The notes beneath the pieces are model-generated. The model was not told the origin of the DNA. It did no database searches and saw nothing but the letters and a program-made list of their open reading frames with translations. A stretch of 64,000 nt of DNA from Progne subis subis (Eukaryota > Chordata > Aves > Passeriformes > Hirundinidae), in the NCBI GenBank assembly GCA_022316685.1, contig JAKJHU010000065.1, positions 1,544,322 to 1,608,321 on the forward strand, given 5' to 3'. The translations under genes and the position numbers were made by a program. Shown here in pieces: positions 44,601 through 63,176 of this stretch; positions within the stretch are counted from its first letter, which is position 1, and every line of letters begins with the position of its first letter.

Positions 44601-45063
44601 TCCCTGGACTCCTGCAGCCGCAGGTAGGGACAGTCAGGGGCGCGGGGGGAACAAGGCAGGTGTGGCCCCCAAGGCAGCTCGTGTTCCCCCCGCCGCTGCC
44701 CTGCCCGCCGAGGCACGCGTGGCCCCGCTGCCGGCACCGCTCGGCACTTGCTATTCTTGGCAGCGGCAGCTGGAAAATGGGAGGCAGCGGAGGAATTTTG
44801 TTTGCTCCAGGCTGGGCTCGGGCCAGACATCTGGGCTGCAGCTGAGCGGGCGCGCGGGACCGGCCCCCCGAACCCCCGGTACGGCCCCGGCACCCCCGGC
44901 ACGGCCCCAACACCCGGGCAGGCGAGGAGGTAGCCCCTCCGCCACCAGTGTGCTGGGCCACGCGTGTGCTGAGCTTGGCATCCTCAGCTCTGCTGACCCT
45001 CTGTGTCACCGTGGGTATCCCCGTCAGTGTCACCCCGGGCCCCTGCGGTGTCAGCACGGGGGT

Positions 45064-45146
45064 CTCTGTGTATGTGTGTGAGTTGCCGTGGGTGTGGGTG
45101 TGGGGGTGTGTGTGTGTGTGAGTGTGGGTGTGTGTGTGTGTGAGGG
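45064..45146. repeat. TG-rich microsatellite
   Basis: Interrupted TG dinucleotide runs mixed with GGTGTGGG words, about 80 bases long, immediately upstream of the SEMA3B CpG island. Confidence 0.85.
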
Positions 45147-45194
45147 TGCTCGCGTGTCTGTTTGAGAGTGTTTTCACACACGTGTGCGTGTCCC

Positions 45195-45720
45195 AGTGCG
45201 CGCCCCCGCCCCGCCCCGCCCCGCCCCGCCCCGCGGGGCCGCCCCGCTCCCTCCCGGCGGACGCGGCGGGCGGGGCCGGGCCGGGCCGGACCGAGCCGAG
45301 CCGGGACACAGGTGGGTGCCGGGGGTCGGGGGGCCGGCAGGGTCCAGGGGTGGTCGGGGAGTGTGCCGGGACGAGATCTCTGCGCTGCCGTTGAGGGGGC
45401 TGCCCGTGCCGGTACCGGGGGGCTCGCGGCGGGGTTCGTGTCCCCCCTGGCACCGGAGGGCTGGCGTCGGGGCTGGTACGGCGGGTTTCACGGGCTAGAT
45501 CTGCCGGGGTTGGCTCCGAGGGTCCGCGGTGCTGCCGCTGCTGCGCTCCCCTCCCCCCGGCCCCGTGCCAGCCGAGTCAGAGCCCCGGGGGTCAGCCCCG
45601 GCCGCTCGGCAAGCGAGGGCAGGCGGGAGGTCCCCGTGCCCCGGCACGGCCCGAGCTGGCAGCAGCCGTCGGGGCTGCCAGAGCCCGGCGGGTCCCGCGC
45701 CTCATCCCGGCGCCTCTGTA
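45195..45720 (+). promoter_or_regulatory. SEMA3B: CpG island, promoter and likely noncoding exon 1 of SEMA3B
   Basis: A dense CpG island starting with a CCCCG pentamer run (about 45204-45236). A donor at 45312 (GACACAG then GTGGGTGCC) could end a noncoding first exon. An acceptor at 46887-46888 precedes the coding exon, so the 5'UTR is spliced. The start site is not defined. Confidence 0.55.
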
Positions 45721-46916
45721 AATGCCATTAGCGCCGACCGCCTTCGTGCCGGGACACCGGGCAGCCGTAGCCGGCACTGCGCCCAGCCAGGCGCTGCTCG
45801 CTGCCCGCCCCGGGCTCACCTCCACCGGCCAGCCTGGAGGGGGCTGCCCTGCCCGCAGGAGACCCGATCCATGCCATGGATATGTGACCCTCCGGGCCAG
45901 CATCCACCAATTCCCGGCTCAGATAGGGGAGCAGAGCCTGGAGTGATTGCACCGAGCCCCGGGGCTATGCTGGGGCTTTGATTGTCACTGGTGTCCCGGT
46001 GAGGCCGCAGTGGCTGTGCCAGGGGTGAATCCCACAGGAGCTGATGACCGGCATAAATCAGTTTGTGCCTTGCACACGGCACTACAGCATGGCCAGGGGG
46101 CAAGGTGGGTTCTGTGTTCTGGCACGGTGCCCTGATAACCATCACCTCCCACTCCCGGTGGGGAGAGCGTGCTGCTGCCAGAGCTGGAGGAGGACTTCCC
46201 TACCTCGTGGTGAGCACCCATCAGAGTGGCAGGCACCCTGGCATGGGCCCCTCTGCGTATTGGGGGCACCCGCTTAGCCAGAACCCCCCCAGATCCTGCT
46301 CCCATTTGCATGGTGGTACAAGAAAGGCCAGGGACCAACAGTGGGGCTGTAGCAGTGGGGGAAACTGAGGCATGGGACCTACCATGACTACCATCATGGA
46401 CAGCTCGCCCAGCGCTCAGGAGCCCACTGACTGCCCAGGTTGCCCTATCTGATGGTCGCCACTTCGGTGCTTGCCCTGTTCTTGTCCCCATTCCTATGGG
46501 ACAGCTCTGTGCTTGCAGGCAGGAGTGGGCAGAGCCCAGAACTCTCCTGCTGATGGGCTCAGACAGGCATGGGCAGGGCTGGATGCTGCTTGGCTGAGCT
46601 GCCTCTGTCTCTCCACGGGCAGGAGCAGGAGGGGTGTTTCCGAAGCCCATTATGTTTGGAGTTGGATTAATGGGGGCTTAAAAATAGGAAGGGATGTGTC
46701 TGGCTCACATTCCCTCCAACGGCCAGATCAAGCCCAGTGGGGGATCCCCTCATGCCAGGCCTGGAGTTGCCCTATGCCGATGCTCAGGGCTCTCCGGACA
46801 CCGTCGGCAGCATCGGGGAGGGATCGTGGTCTGGGGGCTGTGGGGAGGGGGCTGTAACCCGAGCTGAGGTCTTGTTTCTCTGCCCCAGCCGCAGCGCCAG
46901 CAGCCAGACCCCGGCC

Positions 46917-51655
<4,739 letters not shown>

Positions 51656-52205
51656 CCCGGGGGGCGGCCCCGGGCGCCGGGCTCTGCCTAGGAGCGGGGC
51701 CGCGGGTGGGGCACGGCCTCGGCCGCCCTGCCGGCAGAGCTGCGTGGGCACTGGCGGGGGGGACTGCAGCTCCGGGGCCTCAGGAGGGCAGCCGGGCCGA
51801 GCGGTCCCCCGAGGGGCTGCCGACTGCCCTTGCCACCGGCTCCGACACCGGTGGGGACCCAGCCGGCTGCCGGCGTCGCAGAGTCACCGAAATATTTATT
51901 AACGACTGTTACGATGAATGTAAACCTGCGGGGCCAGGCAGTGCCCCCCACACCCCCCGGCAGGGCGCTGCGGAAGGACAGCGAGCGACCCATGCTCGGG
52001 TCCCAAAAGGGCTACAGGCAGGAGTGGGAGCACCGAGGGCAAGGACAGGCACTGGTGGGACACAGGGACCCAGCAGGTGAAGGGGGGCACAAAGGGGGAG
52101 ATGTGGAGGGCATAAAGGTGGCACCCATTGCCCTGGGTGTAGAGCAGTGGCACAGGAGACCTTGTACTAATTGAGCACAATAAAGCAGATTCAGCTGCCC
52201 AGGGT
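51656..52205 (+). other. SEMA3B: SEMA3B 3' untranslated region
   Basis: Runs from the stop codon to just past the AATAAA at 52179-52184. An AT-rich patch near 51890 breaks otherwise GC-rich sequence. Confidence 0.65.
52179..52184 (+). terminator. SEMA3B: Polyadenylation signal of SEMA3B
   Basis: Canonical AATAAA (context GCACAATAAAGCAG), 524 bases past the SEMA3B stop codon. Confidence 0.75.
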
Positions 52206-52926
52206 CCCGCGTCTGACCCAGAACGTCAGGAAGCATTGGGGAAGCAGCCCGGTGCCCCACAGCGTGAACCCACTCTGGCACCCCAAGCCTAAAGGGGTGG
52301 GATGTTTGGCAACACCAGAGGGCTGAGGGGAGACAAGACCTGCAGGGACATTGGCAAGGTTCATGGGTTTCCCCCAGGCTTCCAGCTCCCCGTGCTTTCA
52401 GCTCCACTTCGATTTCTGGAAGGCGAGAACCAAACTTCCCCAGTGCCAACAGGCAGCAATTAAGGCAGTGACGGAAGGTGACCTCGGAGTCTGCTGCCTC
52501 CTGCTGTCTGTGCTGGCATCAGGACCCCTGGTGGCACTGGCCACCTCCCACGGCCTCTGGTGACACCACGCTACCAGCACAAACCATGTTCCAGCACTAG
52601 CTGTACCCCAGCTTGGACACTTGAGCCCCTGCATGAGCACAGGCAGGCAGCAGTGCAGGCAGGGCAGGAGCAGGCAGAGAAAGGAGCTGTTTTTTTCTCC
52701 TCAGGTCCAGCTGGCAGCAGGCTGGCATCCCTGACCCCACCAAGCACACTGGGCTCAGGGAGCACTGCTTTACTGCACCCCTGTGTCCCTGTGCCGGCCC
52801 AGGAGCTTGTGGTATTGAGGTTCCCCCACATCCCAAAGGGTTGGTGACCACAACTCCTTTGACCACCCCATGTGACACCTGTCACTGTCCCCAACAGAGC
52901 AAGCAGCACAATGATCTAAATAAATA
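52206..52926. other. Short spacer between convergent SEMA3B and OASL
   Basis: About 720 bases between the two predicted 3' ends. No gene or known repeat recognised. Confidence 0.55.
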
Positions 52927-52932
52927 TTTATT
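52927..52932 (-). terminator. OASL: Polyadenylation signal of OASL
   Basis: Minus-strand AATAAA (context GGAAATAAATATTTA), 78 bases beyond the OASL stop codon. A second overlapping AATAAA-like word follows. Confidence 0.7.
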
Positions 52933-53009
52933 TCCAGCATGGCAGGAGGATACACAGGGGCATGGGCTGGTGCTGAGGGCAATGCTCAGGAGGGGAAGCA
53001 GGCAGGGAC

Positions 53010-55053
53010 TTAGGGGAGCTGGGGGGCTGCACCCCCCCGGAGCCGCAGGAGCATGTAGATTATGCTCATGGGCTTGACATCGTAGTGCGCCAGCGTGTGC
53101 CGGTCCTCCAGCTCCCTGGAGCCATAGGTCAGGCGCTGCTCATTGGCAGGAGGCCCTTGCTGGGCCTGGATCTGCTCCTTCAGCTGTCGGACGGTGTCAG
53201 TGGGCAGCACCATGTAGGCAGTGGACCTATTCTTATCATCCTTGACGAAGACCTGCATCTTCTGGGGCTCAGTCTGCAGCAGCACCAGCGTGGCAGTTGT
53301 AGAAGATGCCATGCGTGGCCAGGGTATCGCAGTCCTCGAGGGTGACGTTGCTTCTGCCTGACTCCTGCAGTGCCAGGCGCTGTGTGTATGGCGAGATGCC
53401 CCAATTCTCATGGATCATCTCCTTCAGCTGCCTGATGGTGATGTAGGGGCTGACAGACACTGTCAGTTTGGTGCCTGACAGCTGTATCACCTCTATGGTC
53501 ACACGCCGGACTGGCTGCAGGGACAGGAGAGAGAGTGGGCAAAGACAGCAGGGGCAGGGGTGGGGGAGCATGATGCTCACAGGCTCAGGCAGCCTTACCT
53601 GCACATTCCAGGGCTGGACATTTTCAAGGCAGGGCAGTGAGCAGCAGTAGCTGGCAGCTGCCTGTGCCATCAAGTCCCAGTTCTTGTCTTGGCCCAGGAT
53701 CCCCGTGGGGTCAGCAGGGTCCAGGATGACAGGGCTGCAAACACAGAGAGTGGGCACTACTGTCAGCCCTGGGCAGTACCATGGGGCCAGCAGGAACAAT
53801 CCTACTGGGCATGATCCTCACCGGGGACTGCGCAGCAACTTCTTGACATGGGCACCAATCTCTCTGTGCTGGAGCGAGTAGTACTTCTCCCAGTAGATGC
53901 AGATCTCCCTGTGGCGGCACAGCAGCTCCAGCACAGTGCGGAAGCCCTGAGCCATGTCAAAGGAGTCGGAGGAGCCTGTGGCCTCCTCCCAGGCATAGAT
54001 GGTCAGCAGCTCCAGGGCATACTTAGGGGGCAGGTGCGCATTGGGGTACTGAGGATTCAGCATCTGAAGAGAAGACAGAGATGAGGGTGAGAGCTGGCTG
54101 GGATGTGTGTCTCTTGGGAGCTGGGAAAGCTGGGCAGCTCCTCACCTCCTTGTACCAGTACTTGACCAGGCGCAGGAGGTTCTTCAGCTTGGCAGGGTGA
54201 CGCTTCACAAACATCTTCTGCAGCTCAGTGAAGCAGGGGGAGAACTCCCCGGGTTGTCTGCAGGCATGCAGGAGCCTCACGTACACTACTGCATCCGGTG
54301 GGGCATCCTGGGTCACCTGCCCTGTGGGGTGAGAAAGAGGGTGAAAGCCATCCCAGGACATCCCAGGACTGTCCCTGTGCCAGTCTGTAGCCCTTACCTA
54401 AAGCATCATAGGCAGGCAGGATGTCCACATCAACGGACTCTCCAGTCTCCTTGGAGGACAGAGTGACACTGAGGGAGCGCGGCGTGCTGTCAGGACCCTT
54501 GTACCTGGGCTCACTGATGTATACATCGAACTGCAAGCTCTCCCTGCAGGCCCTCAGCCTTATCATGATCAAATCCAGGATAGCCTTTGTGTTCTCCTTC
54601 TGCTCCTGATAGCTGGGTAAGCAGCTGAGGAAGAGCACCACGTCAGCATCAGAGTTGTTCTTCAGAGCTGTGCCCTTTCCTGCCGATCCACCCTGCAGAG
54701 AGACACCCTACCTGCTCAGCACCACTGCCAGCACCAGGATCGGCTGCCACCACTCCTGGAGCTGCCAAGGGAAACTGAGGCAGGGCAGGAGCTGGAGCAT
54801 AGGACATCGGGAAAGGAGGCAGCAGAGGTGTCAGCTGCCCCCCAGTCTGGGCAGCACTCACCTTGACGGTCTTTTGGACATAGATTTTATCCTCAAAGCA
54901 TTTCCTCTTCAGGAATTCACAGATTTGCCCTACTGTCTCCTTCACCTGCGTGGAGAAAGCTGTGCTGGGCTGCAGGGTGCCCGCGATCCAGCCATCCAGG
55001 CTCTTGGCGGTTACTGTTCTCAGTCCGTTCGTGGATGCCTGGTACGCAAACAT
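53010..55053 (-). CDS. OASL: 2'-5'-oligoadenylate synthetase-like protein, with a one-base frame break
   Basis: Interferon-induced dsRNA-sensing protein of the OAS family with two C-terminal ubiquitin-like domains. Exons: 55053-54862, 54692-54398, 54321-54146, 54063-53822, 53734-53599, 53514-53010. Borders are GT/AG and phases agree. The nucleotidyltransferase core has the P-loop-like GGSAGKGTALK and the metal-binding DAD in NNSDADVVLFL (exon 2). The third Asp region VDVDILPAYDALG is at the end of exon 2, so the catalytic triad looks intact. The 2'-5' OAS signature PPKYALELLTIYAWE is in exon 4. Exon 6 holds ubiquitin-like domain 1 (VTIEVIQ...GIFYN) and domain 2 (MQVFVKD...LLRLRGG). One extra base near 53295 shifts the frame between them: as written, the protein stops at 53271-53269 (about 428 aa) and loses domain 2. 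Removing one base gives 514 aa. The multi-exon structure excludes a retrocopy. Confidence 0.92.
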
Positions 55054-55156
55054 GCTGACAGGTGTGTCGCTCCCTTTGCCCTTTTCTGACTGCCTCCTCC
55101 GTCTACTCCCACCGGCAGCTCGCAAACCCTCACAGTCGGCTGTCGTCTGCAGCAGC

Positions 55157-55163
55157 TTTTAAA
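55157..55163 (-). promoter_or_regulatory. OASL: TATA-like box of OASL
   Basis: TTTAAAA on the minus strand, about 105 bases before the OASL start codon. It would place a start site near 55130. An upstream in-frame ATG at 55125-55123 would then be at the very start of the mRNA, so the ATG at 55053, which gives family-typical length, is preferred. Confidence 0.4.
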
Positions 55164-55827
55164 CCTTCCCGGGCCACCGCCCCGCTGCGTCACCGCTGGG
55201 AAATTAAGGTGGCTCCAGATCGTTCCAGCGGGATCCCGCGGGTGTCCCCGGTGCCACCACTGCGGGGGCTGGGAGGGGGCAGGAGCGGCCGCGCCTGGCA
55301 TCCATCTCGGGTGGCGGGGGCAGAGAGGCAGCTGCCTGCAGGCTGGCTCTGGGCTGCTGTGGGACTGCACAGCCCCGGTGCCTGCGGTGACACAGGGTCT
55401 CCTCTCCCCCGGGTGCCCAGCTGCACAAAGGCAGAACCCCACCGCAGGCACCAGAACCGTGCTGGGGGCTTAAGTGTCCGGGCAGAGAGGCAGCCAGTGC
55501 TGGGACATGGTGTCAGCAGGGACAATGGGATGTGGCCAGTGCCACCAGCTTCCTTGGTGTCACCACGGGCAGTGAAACGAGGCTGTTACCAGTGTCAGCA
55601 GATGCCCTGGCATCACTAGGCAGCGAGATGCAGACACAGCCCGTTTCACCGAGGGTCCTGGTGTCAACACCGTCAGTGGGACACGGCTGGTGCCCTCTCT
55701 TGCAGTGGGATGCAGCCGGTGCCAGCATCACCAGAGCTCCCGGTGCCCCTTGATCCCGAGAGCAGGAGGAAGCAGGTAATACGCCTAGAATGTTGCGGCC
55801 CGTGCTGCCTTAAACAGGGAAATTGGG

Positions 55828-55890
55828 AGTTTCGGTTTCTGGTCCTGACGTAATTTCAGTTTCTGGCTCTGCCAGGCTGGAAACGAAAGT
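55828..55890 (-). promoter_or_regulatory. OASL: Cluster of three interferon-stimulated response elements
   Basis: Within 63 bases there are two minus-strand ISRE-type words, GAAACCGAAACT (55839-55828) and GAAACTGAAA (55863-55854), and one plus-strand IRF-type word GAAACGAAAG (55880-55889). GAAANNGAAA is the core bound by ISGF3 and IRFs. They lie about 0.8 kb upstream of the OASL start codon. A spliced, noncoding first exon close to them is possible. Confidence 0.65.
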
Positions 55891-56340
55891 GCAAAGGAGC
55901 CTGCGACTGCCTTCCTGGCCCAAATAAACTGGGAAGAGCCAAATAACATAAACTCACACCCGGGAGCACGGCGCAGGGTCAGGCAGGGCCGGGAGGATGG
56001 GCGGGGACTGTAGGCAGAGGGGGAATGTGCTCCTGGGAGCAGGGGCTGGCAAGAATGGCAAGAGGAACAAGACACGGAATAGGGGCAGGAGCAAGAAAGG
56101 ACAGGGAGTCAGGACATGGGCAGGAGACAGGCAGAGGCTGGGGCGGGGGAGGGAGAGAGGGAGGGGTAGGGATGGAGAGAAGGGTGGGGCAGGGAAAAGT
56201 CAGCAGCAGGGGCAGGGATATGAGTAAGAGGAAGATGGGCTCCATTTGGGGTCAGGGACAGGGGTACAGATAGGGCGGAGGAGAGATGGGTAGGGACAGG
56301 GATATAGTCAGAAGCAGGGACAAGGACAGAAGTAGAGACA

Positions 56341-56545
56341 TTGGATATTGGGGAAAAGTTTTTTACAGAAAAGGTGATAAAGTAATGGGTCATCTGCCTG
56401 GGGAGATGGTGCAGTCACCATCCCTGGATGTGTTTAAAAAAAAGACTGGATGTGGCAGTCAGTGCCATGGTTTAGTCGAGGTGTTAGGGCATGGGCTGGA
56501 TTCGATGATCTTGAGGGTCTCTTCCAACCTTGCGATTCTGTGATT
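56341..56545 (+). mobile_element. CR1 LINE, 5'-truncated 3' end
   Basis: The sequence follows the known 3' end of avian CR1 elements: GATATTGGGGAAAAGTTTTT, GTGCAGTCACCATCCCTGG, GATGTGTTTAAAAAAAAGAC, CCATGGTTTAG, GATGATCTTGAGGGTC and the terminal GATTCTGTGATT. It is about 205 bases long and noncoding. Recognition is from family knowledge; it is the clearest sign that the genome is a bird's. Confidence 0.9.
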
Positions 56546-56729
56546 GGCAGCAGCAGCACATGGCCAGGTCAGGGATGCGGACACGAGCAGGGATAGGTGT
56601 CCCCTTAGTGTCGGGTGACAACAAGGCAGGAATACACGCAGGGGTAGGGATACTAGGAGGAGAGGCAGGGAGAGGAGCAGCACTGGGGACAGGGTTACAG
56701 GCAGGGGCAGAGCTGTGGGCAGGGACAGG

Positions 56730-57233
56730 TGTCATGAACATTTCACGCCTGGCCCATGCAGCCTGAGGAGCAACACCAGGACACCAAGATGAGCGTGAAA
56801 AGAGATATTCTTTATTCTCACCTAGGGGTTGTCCTAGCCAAATCGAGGCACACCAAATGTGGTTTGTATGTGACTCTCACACCCTTCAAGTGCTAGGGTG
56901 CAGCAAGGCTCCACCAATTCCCTGCTGTCCCCGTGGCTTTGTAAAACCAGTGCAATTCTATGGCTTTCGCATCCTTCTTTCCTCCTTCTGGAGTCCGTCT
57001 CACTACCTCAAGGGGTGCTTATCTGTGAGGCCAAACGATGGGAGGGTCTCAGGGAGGTGTCGGGGGGCCCATGCTGCAGGCCTTATCTGTCTGACTACCC
57101 AATCACAGCTATGCAGTGTACAACGTAACAAGGGGTATAGAGATCTTAGTAAAGGCCAAACCATTTCATACTAGAAAGACTTGGTACTAATTGGTACTTT
57201 ACTTAGGGAATGAGATTTTCCTAATGCGATGCA
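56730..57233 (-). mobile_element. LTR-like insertion, antisense
   Basis: A non-array block between GGGACAGG-type flanks. It begins TGTCATG and ends GATGCA, so read on the minus strand it has TG...CA ends. It carries a minus-strand AATAAA (56816-56811) near what would be its 3' end. No clear target-site duplication was found (GACAGG against GGCAGG). It is probably a solo LTR; the family is not recognised. Confidence 0.45.
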
Positions 57234-57322
57234 GGCAGGGGCAGCGACAGAAGAAGGGGTACAGGCAGGGATAGTGAATGGCCAGGGATGAAGATAGAGC
57301 CAGGACAGGACAGGGGCAGGGA

Positions 57323-57821
57323 TGTGCAGAAAATTACATTGAGAAAAGCCAGTGTCCATAAAGGATACAGAGGAGTCCTGCATCTTTATTTGACTAAAGG
57401 CAAAGGGCACCACTGGACCATACCCCCATAGGATTTCTCTCCCAACATTAGGGTGATGCAGCCTCCTTTTATCCTAATTCCTGGCCACATGTTGCCCTCT
57501 TCCTTTCCCCATTGGCTGAGGTACTAGGAAGGTACAGCCTTCCCAACCACCTACCACATGTTCAGCCCTTGAACATGTAATTTTCCCCTGAAGTTCAGAA
57601 GTTCAGGCTATCTGAGCTCTACAAGAGACTTTTGCAGACCCATTTGTCTATTGCCCTAAAGTTCAGGAATTCAAGCTGTAGTCAAACTGTCTGGGTTCTG
57701 TACCAAACCTGTGTGGCTTAATGCTAGTAGAGAAACATTAAGACCCATTTCAAAGACGTGATCACCTATTTCTCCTGAAGACCCTCACCCATCGAATTGT
57801 TTGTAAATAGGTCAGTACACA
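57323..57821 (-). mobile_element. Second LTR-like block, antisense
   Basis: A 499-base non-array block with TGTGCA at one end and TACACA at the other, matching inverted ends apart from one base. A minus-strand AATAAA (in plus CATCTTTATTTGAC) lies near 57385. No target-site duplication was visible. It abuts the next element with 18 bases between them. Family unknown. Confidence 0.4.
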
Positions 57822-57839
57822 TCTTTCCTATAAGGGGAC

Positions 57840-58384
57840 TGTGAAAAGTGCATATTATATGGCTCTACGCAAAATATTTACTATATGTATTATGTTGTAT
57901 TAGTTGTTAATGTTGTATTAATAGTTTGATAGTATGGTAAACGTAGTTTTGTAGTTAAAATGTAGTTTTTATATACCAACCACAGGAAAACGTAAATCTT
58001 TCAGAGAAAAAGAATTTACTACTTCCTTATCAGAAGAGACAAATTTTTCCTGCCTCTCTCAGCCTGGTGGACGCCATAGAGATTAAAAGAAGAAAAGTGA
58101 TATTAACCAGAGACAATTCCTTGTTTGAATGGAATGTATGCATAATGTATGAAATGTATGAATATTCAACAGGCTATTGCTTTTAAGAGATAATCCTTTG
58201 TTAACAGGGGTCCTTCTCTGAAGCTTTTCGCTCGGGGAGGCACCCAGACATCTGAAACTTTGTTTTTATTGTCTCGTCCTAACTCTGAAATTGTTCAAAT
58301 TTTTACTCTAATTCTATTTTTATAACCATCTTATTTACTATTAAACTTTTAAAATTTTAAAACAAGTGACTGGCGTTTATCACA
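57840..58384 (+). mobile_element. Solo LTR of an avian endogenous retrovirus
   Basis: 545 bases with TGTGA...TCACA inverted ends and a perfect 5-bp target duplication GGGAC on both sides (57835-57839 and 58385-58389). The interior is AT-rich with no coding sequence, and the 3' part ends GTGACTGGCGTTTATCACA, a shape typical of avian LTRs. The 5-bp duplication fits ERVL-type or related integrases. It lies in the purine-rich array and shows no internal retroviral genes. Confidence 0.88.
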
Positions 58385-58479
58385 GGGACCGAGGATGAAG
58401 ATAGCGCCAGGACAGGGAGAGGGGCAGGGATACTGAGGGAGCAGGGATGAACATAGCGCCTGGACAGGGAGAAGGGCAG

Positions 58480-62205
<3,726 letters not shown>

Positions 62206-63176
62206 TGGGCAGAGCGGGGCAGAGCCCCCAGCCCACGTGGACTGCAGACCCAGCACTGTGAGGGGCAGGTGCCCCCAGCCCTCGGGCTTTTATTCATGTA
62301 CAGCAGAGTATTTAATGCCTGGAGCTGCCCCAAGCCGGGGGCTGCCCCCTCTTTTATTTTTTTAACCAAAAAATAGGAAGGATAGAAGAAGAGCAGGGGG
62401 AGGTGGTGGCTTGCTGCTCTGTGCCTGCTCTGTGGCTGGAGATCCATGTGGCACAGTGGGAGGGGGTCTCACCCAGGCTCCTGCAGCCCCTTTCAGTGGC
62501 AGGGTGCGTGTACACCTTCCCCAGTCCTGCAGGGGCACCAGGGTGGCCTGGCACAGCCTGAAGGGTGGGTGGGAGGGCAGAGCTGCGCAGGGCTGCAGAG
62601 CAGCTGGTCCTGGTGTCTGTGCCTGTGGCAGGAGCGTTCTCCCCTGTACCCTGTACCCTGCCATGCTGGGTACAGCCCCTGCCTCCACAACCAGCCTGGC
62701 ATCAGCCGTGGTGGCAGAGTGGTGTGGAGTGGCAAGCTCTGCCCAGCCCTGCCAGCTGCCCGCTCTCAGCCTTTTTCCAGCCAAATGCTTTATATGAAAT
62801 AGTAATCTTGTGGGAAATTAATTACGGGGGGGCCACTGCCCAGGCGGGCATGGGGCCATGCCAGTTGGCAGTGCCTGCCACGTTGGGAATGTATCTATCA
62901 TGGAGATTTTCTAAGACTTTGATTGTAAGAGGTAATTAAAAGGCTAATTGAAGTATGCCTTCTGCCTTGTTAAGAGAAAGAGCTGTCACTGGGGCAGAGG
63001 CAGGTCCTTACAGCCCAGTTTCTTTCTCTCAGCCTGGGACCGGGGCCGGGATTGTCCCTGTGCCCCGAGGGGCGATGCTGCCAGGTCTCAGCGGGTAAGG
63101 CTGCCCGCTCCCCCCTCCTGCCCTTCGGTGCCCCTTCCCGTGGTGGCCCGGAGCCCATGGTGAGGCCAGGGGCAGC
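62206..63176. other. Shared 3' region between convergent IFRD2 and LSMEM2
   Basis: 971 bases between the two stop codons. A plus-strand ATTAAA at 62935-62940 could end IFRD2, and a minus-strand AATAAA (plus TTTATT, 62353-62358) could end LSMEM2. If both are used, the two 3'UTRs overlap. AT-rich sequence lies at about 62780-62960. No other gene recognised. Confidence 0.5.

Larger units (their letters stand above)
40687..45060. other. Upstream region of SEMA3B, no other gene recognised
   Basis: GC-rich sequence. It contains a short AGGTG pentamer run (43061-43083), a CpG-rich block at about 43200-43760, and a degenerate CTGCCTGCAC repeat at about 44385-44600. Long open frames here have no recognisable protein similarity. 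Confidence 0.5.

Noticed and set aside
43831..45453. A 540-codon minus-strand open frame.
   Set aside because: It crosses TG-rich and CTGCC-rich simple repeats and the SEMA3B CpG island. There is no recognisable domain.
24720..46900. GNAT1 in the gap between SLC38A3 and SEMA3B.
   Set aside because: No P-loop, DVGGQ, NKKD or DCGLF-type exon was found there. Under the inversion reading it would lie to the left of the window.
53010..55053. OASL as a processed retrocopy.
   Set aside because: It has six exons with proper splice sites and matching phases, so it is a genomic copy. Because only one base breaks it, I did not call it a pseudogene.
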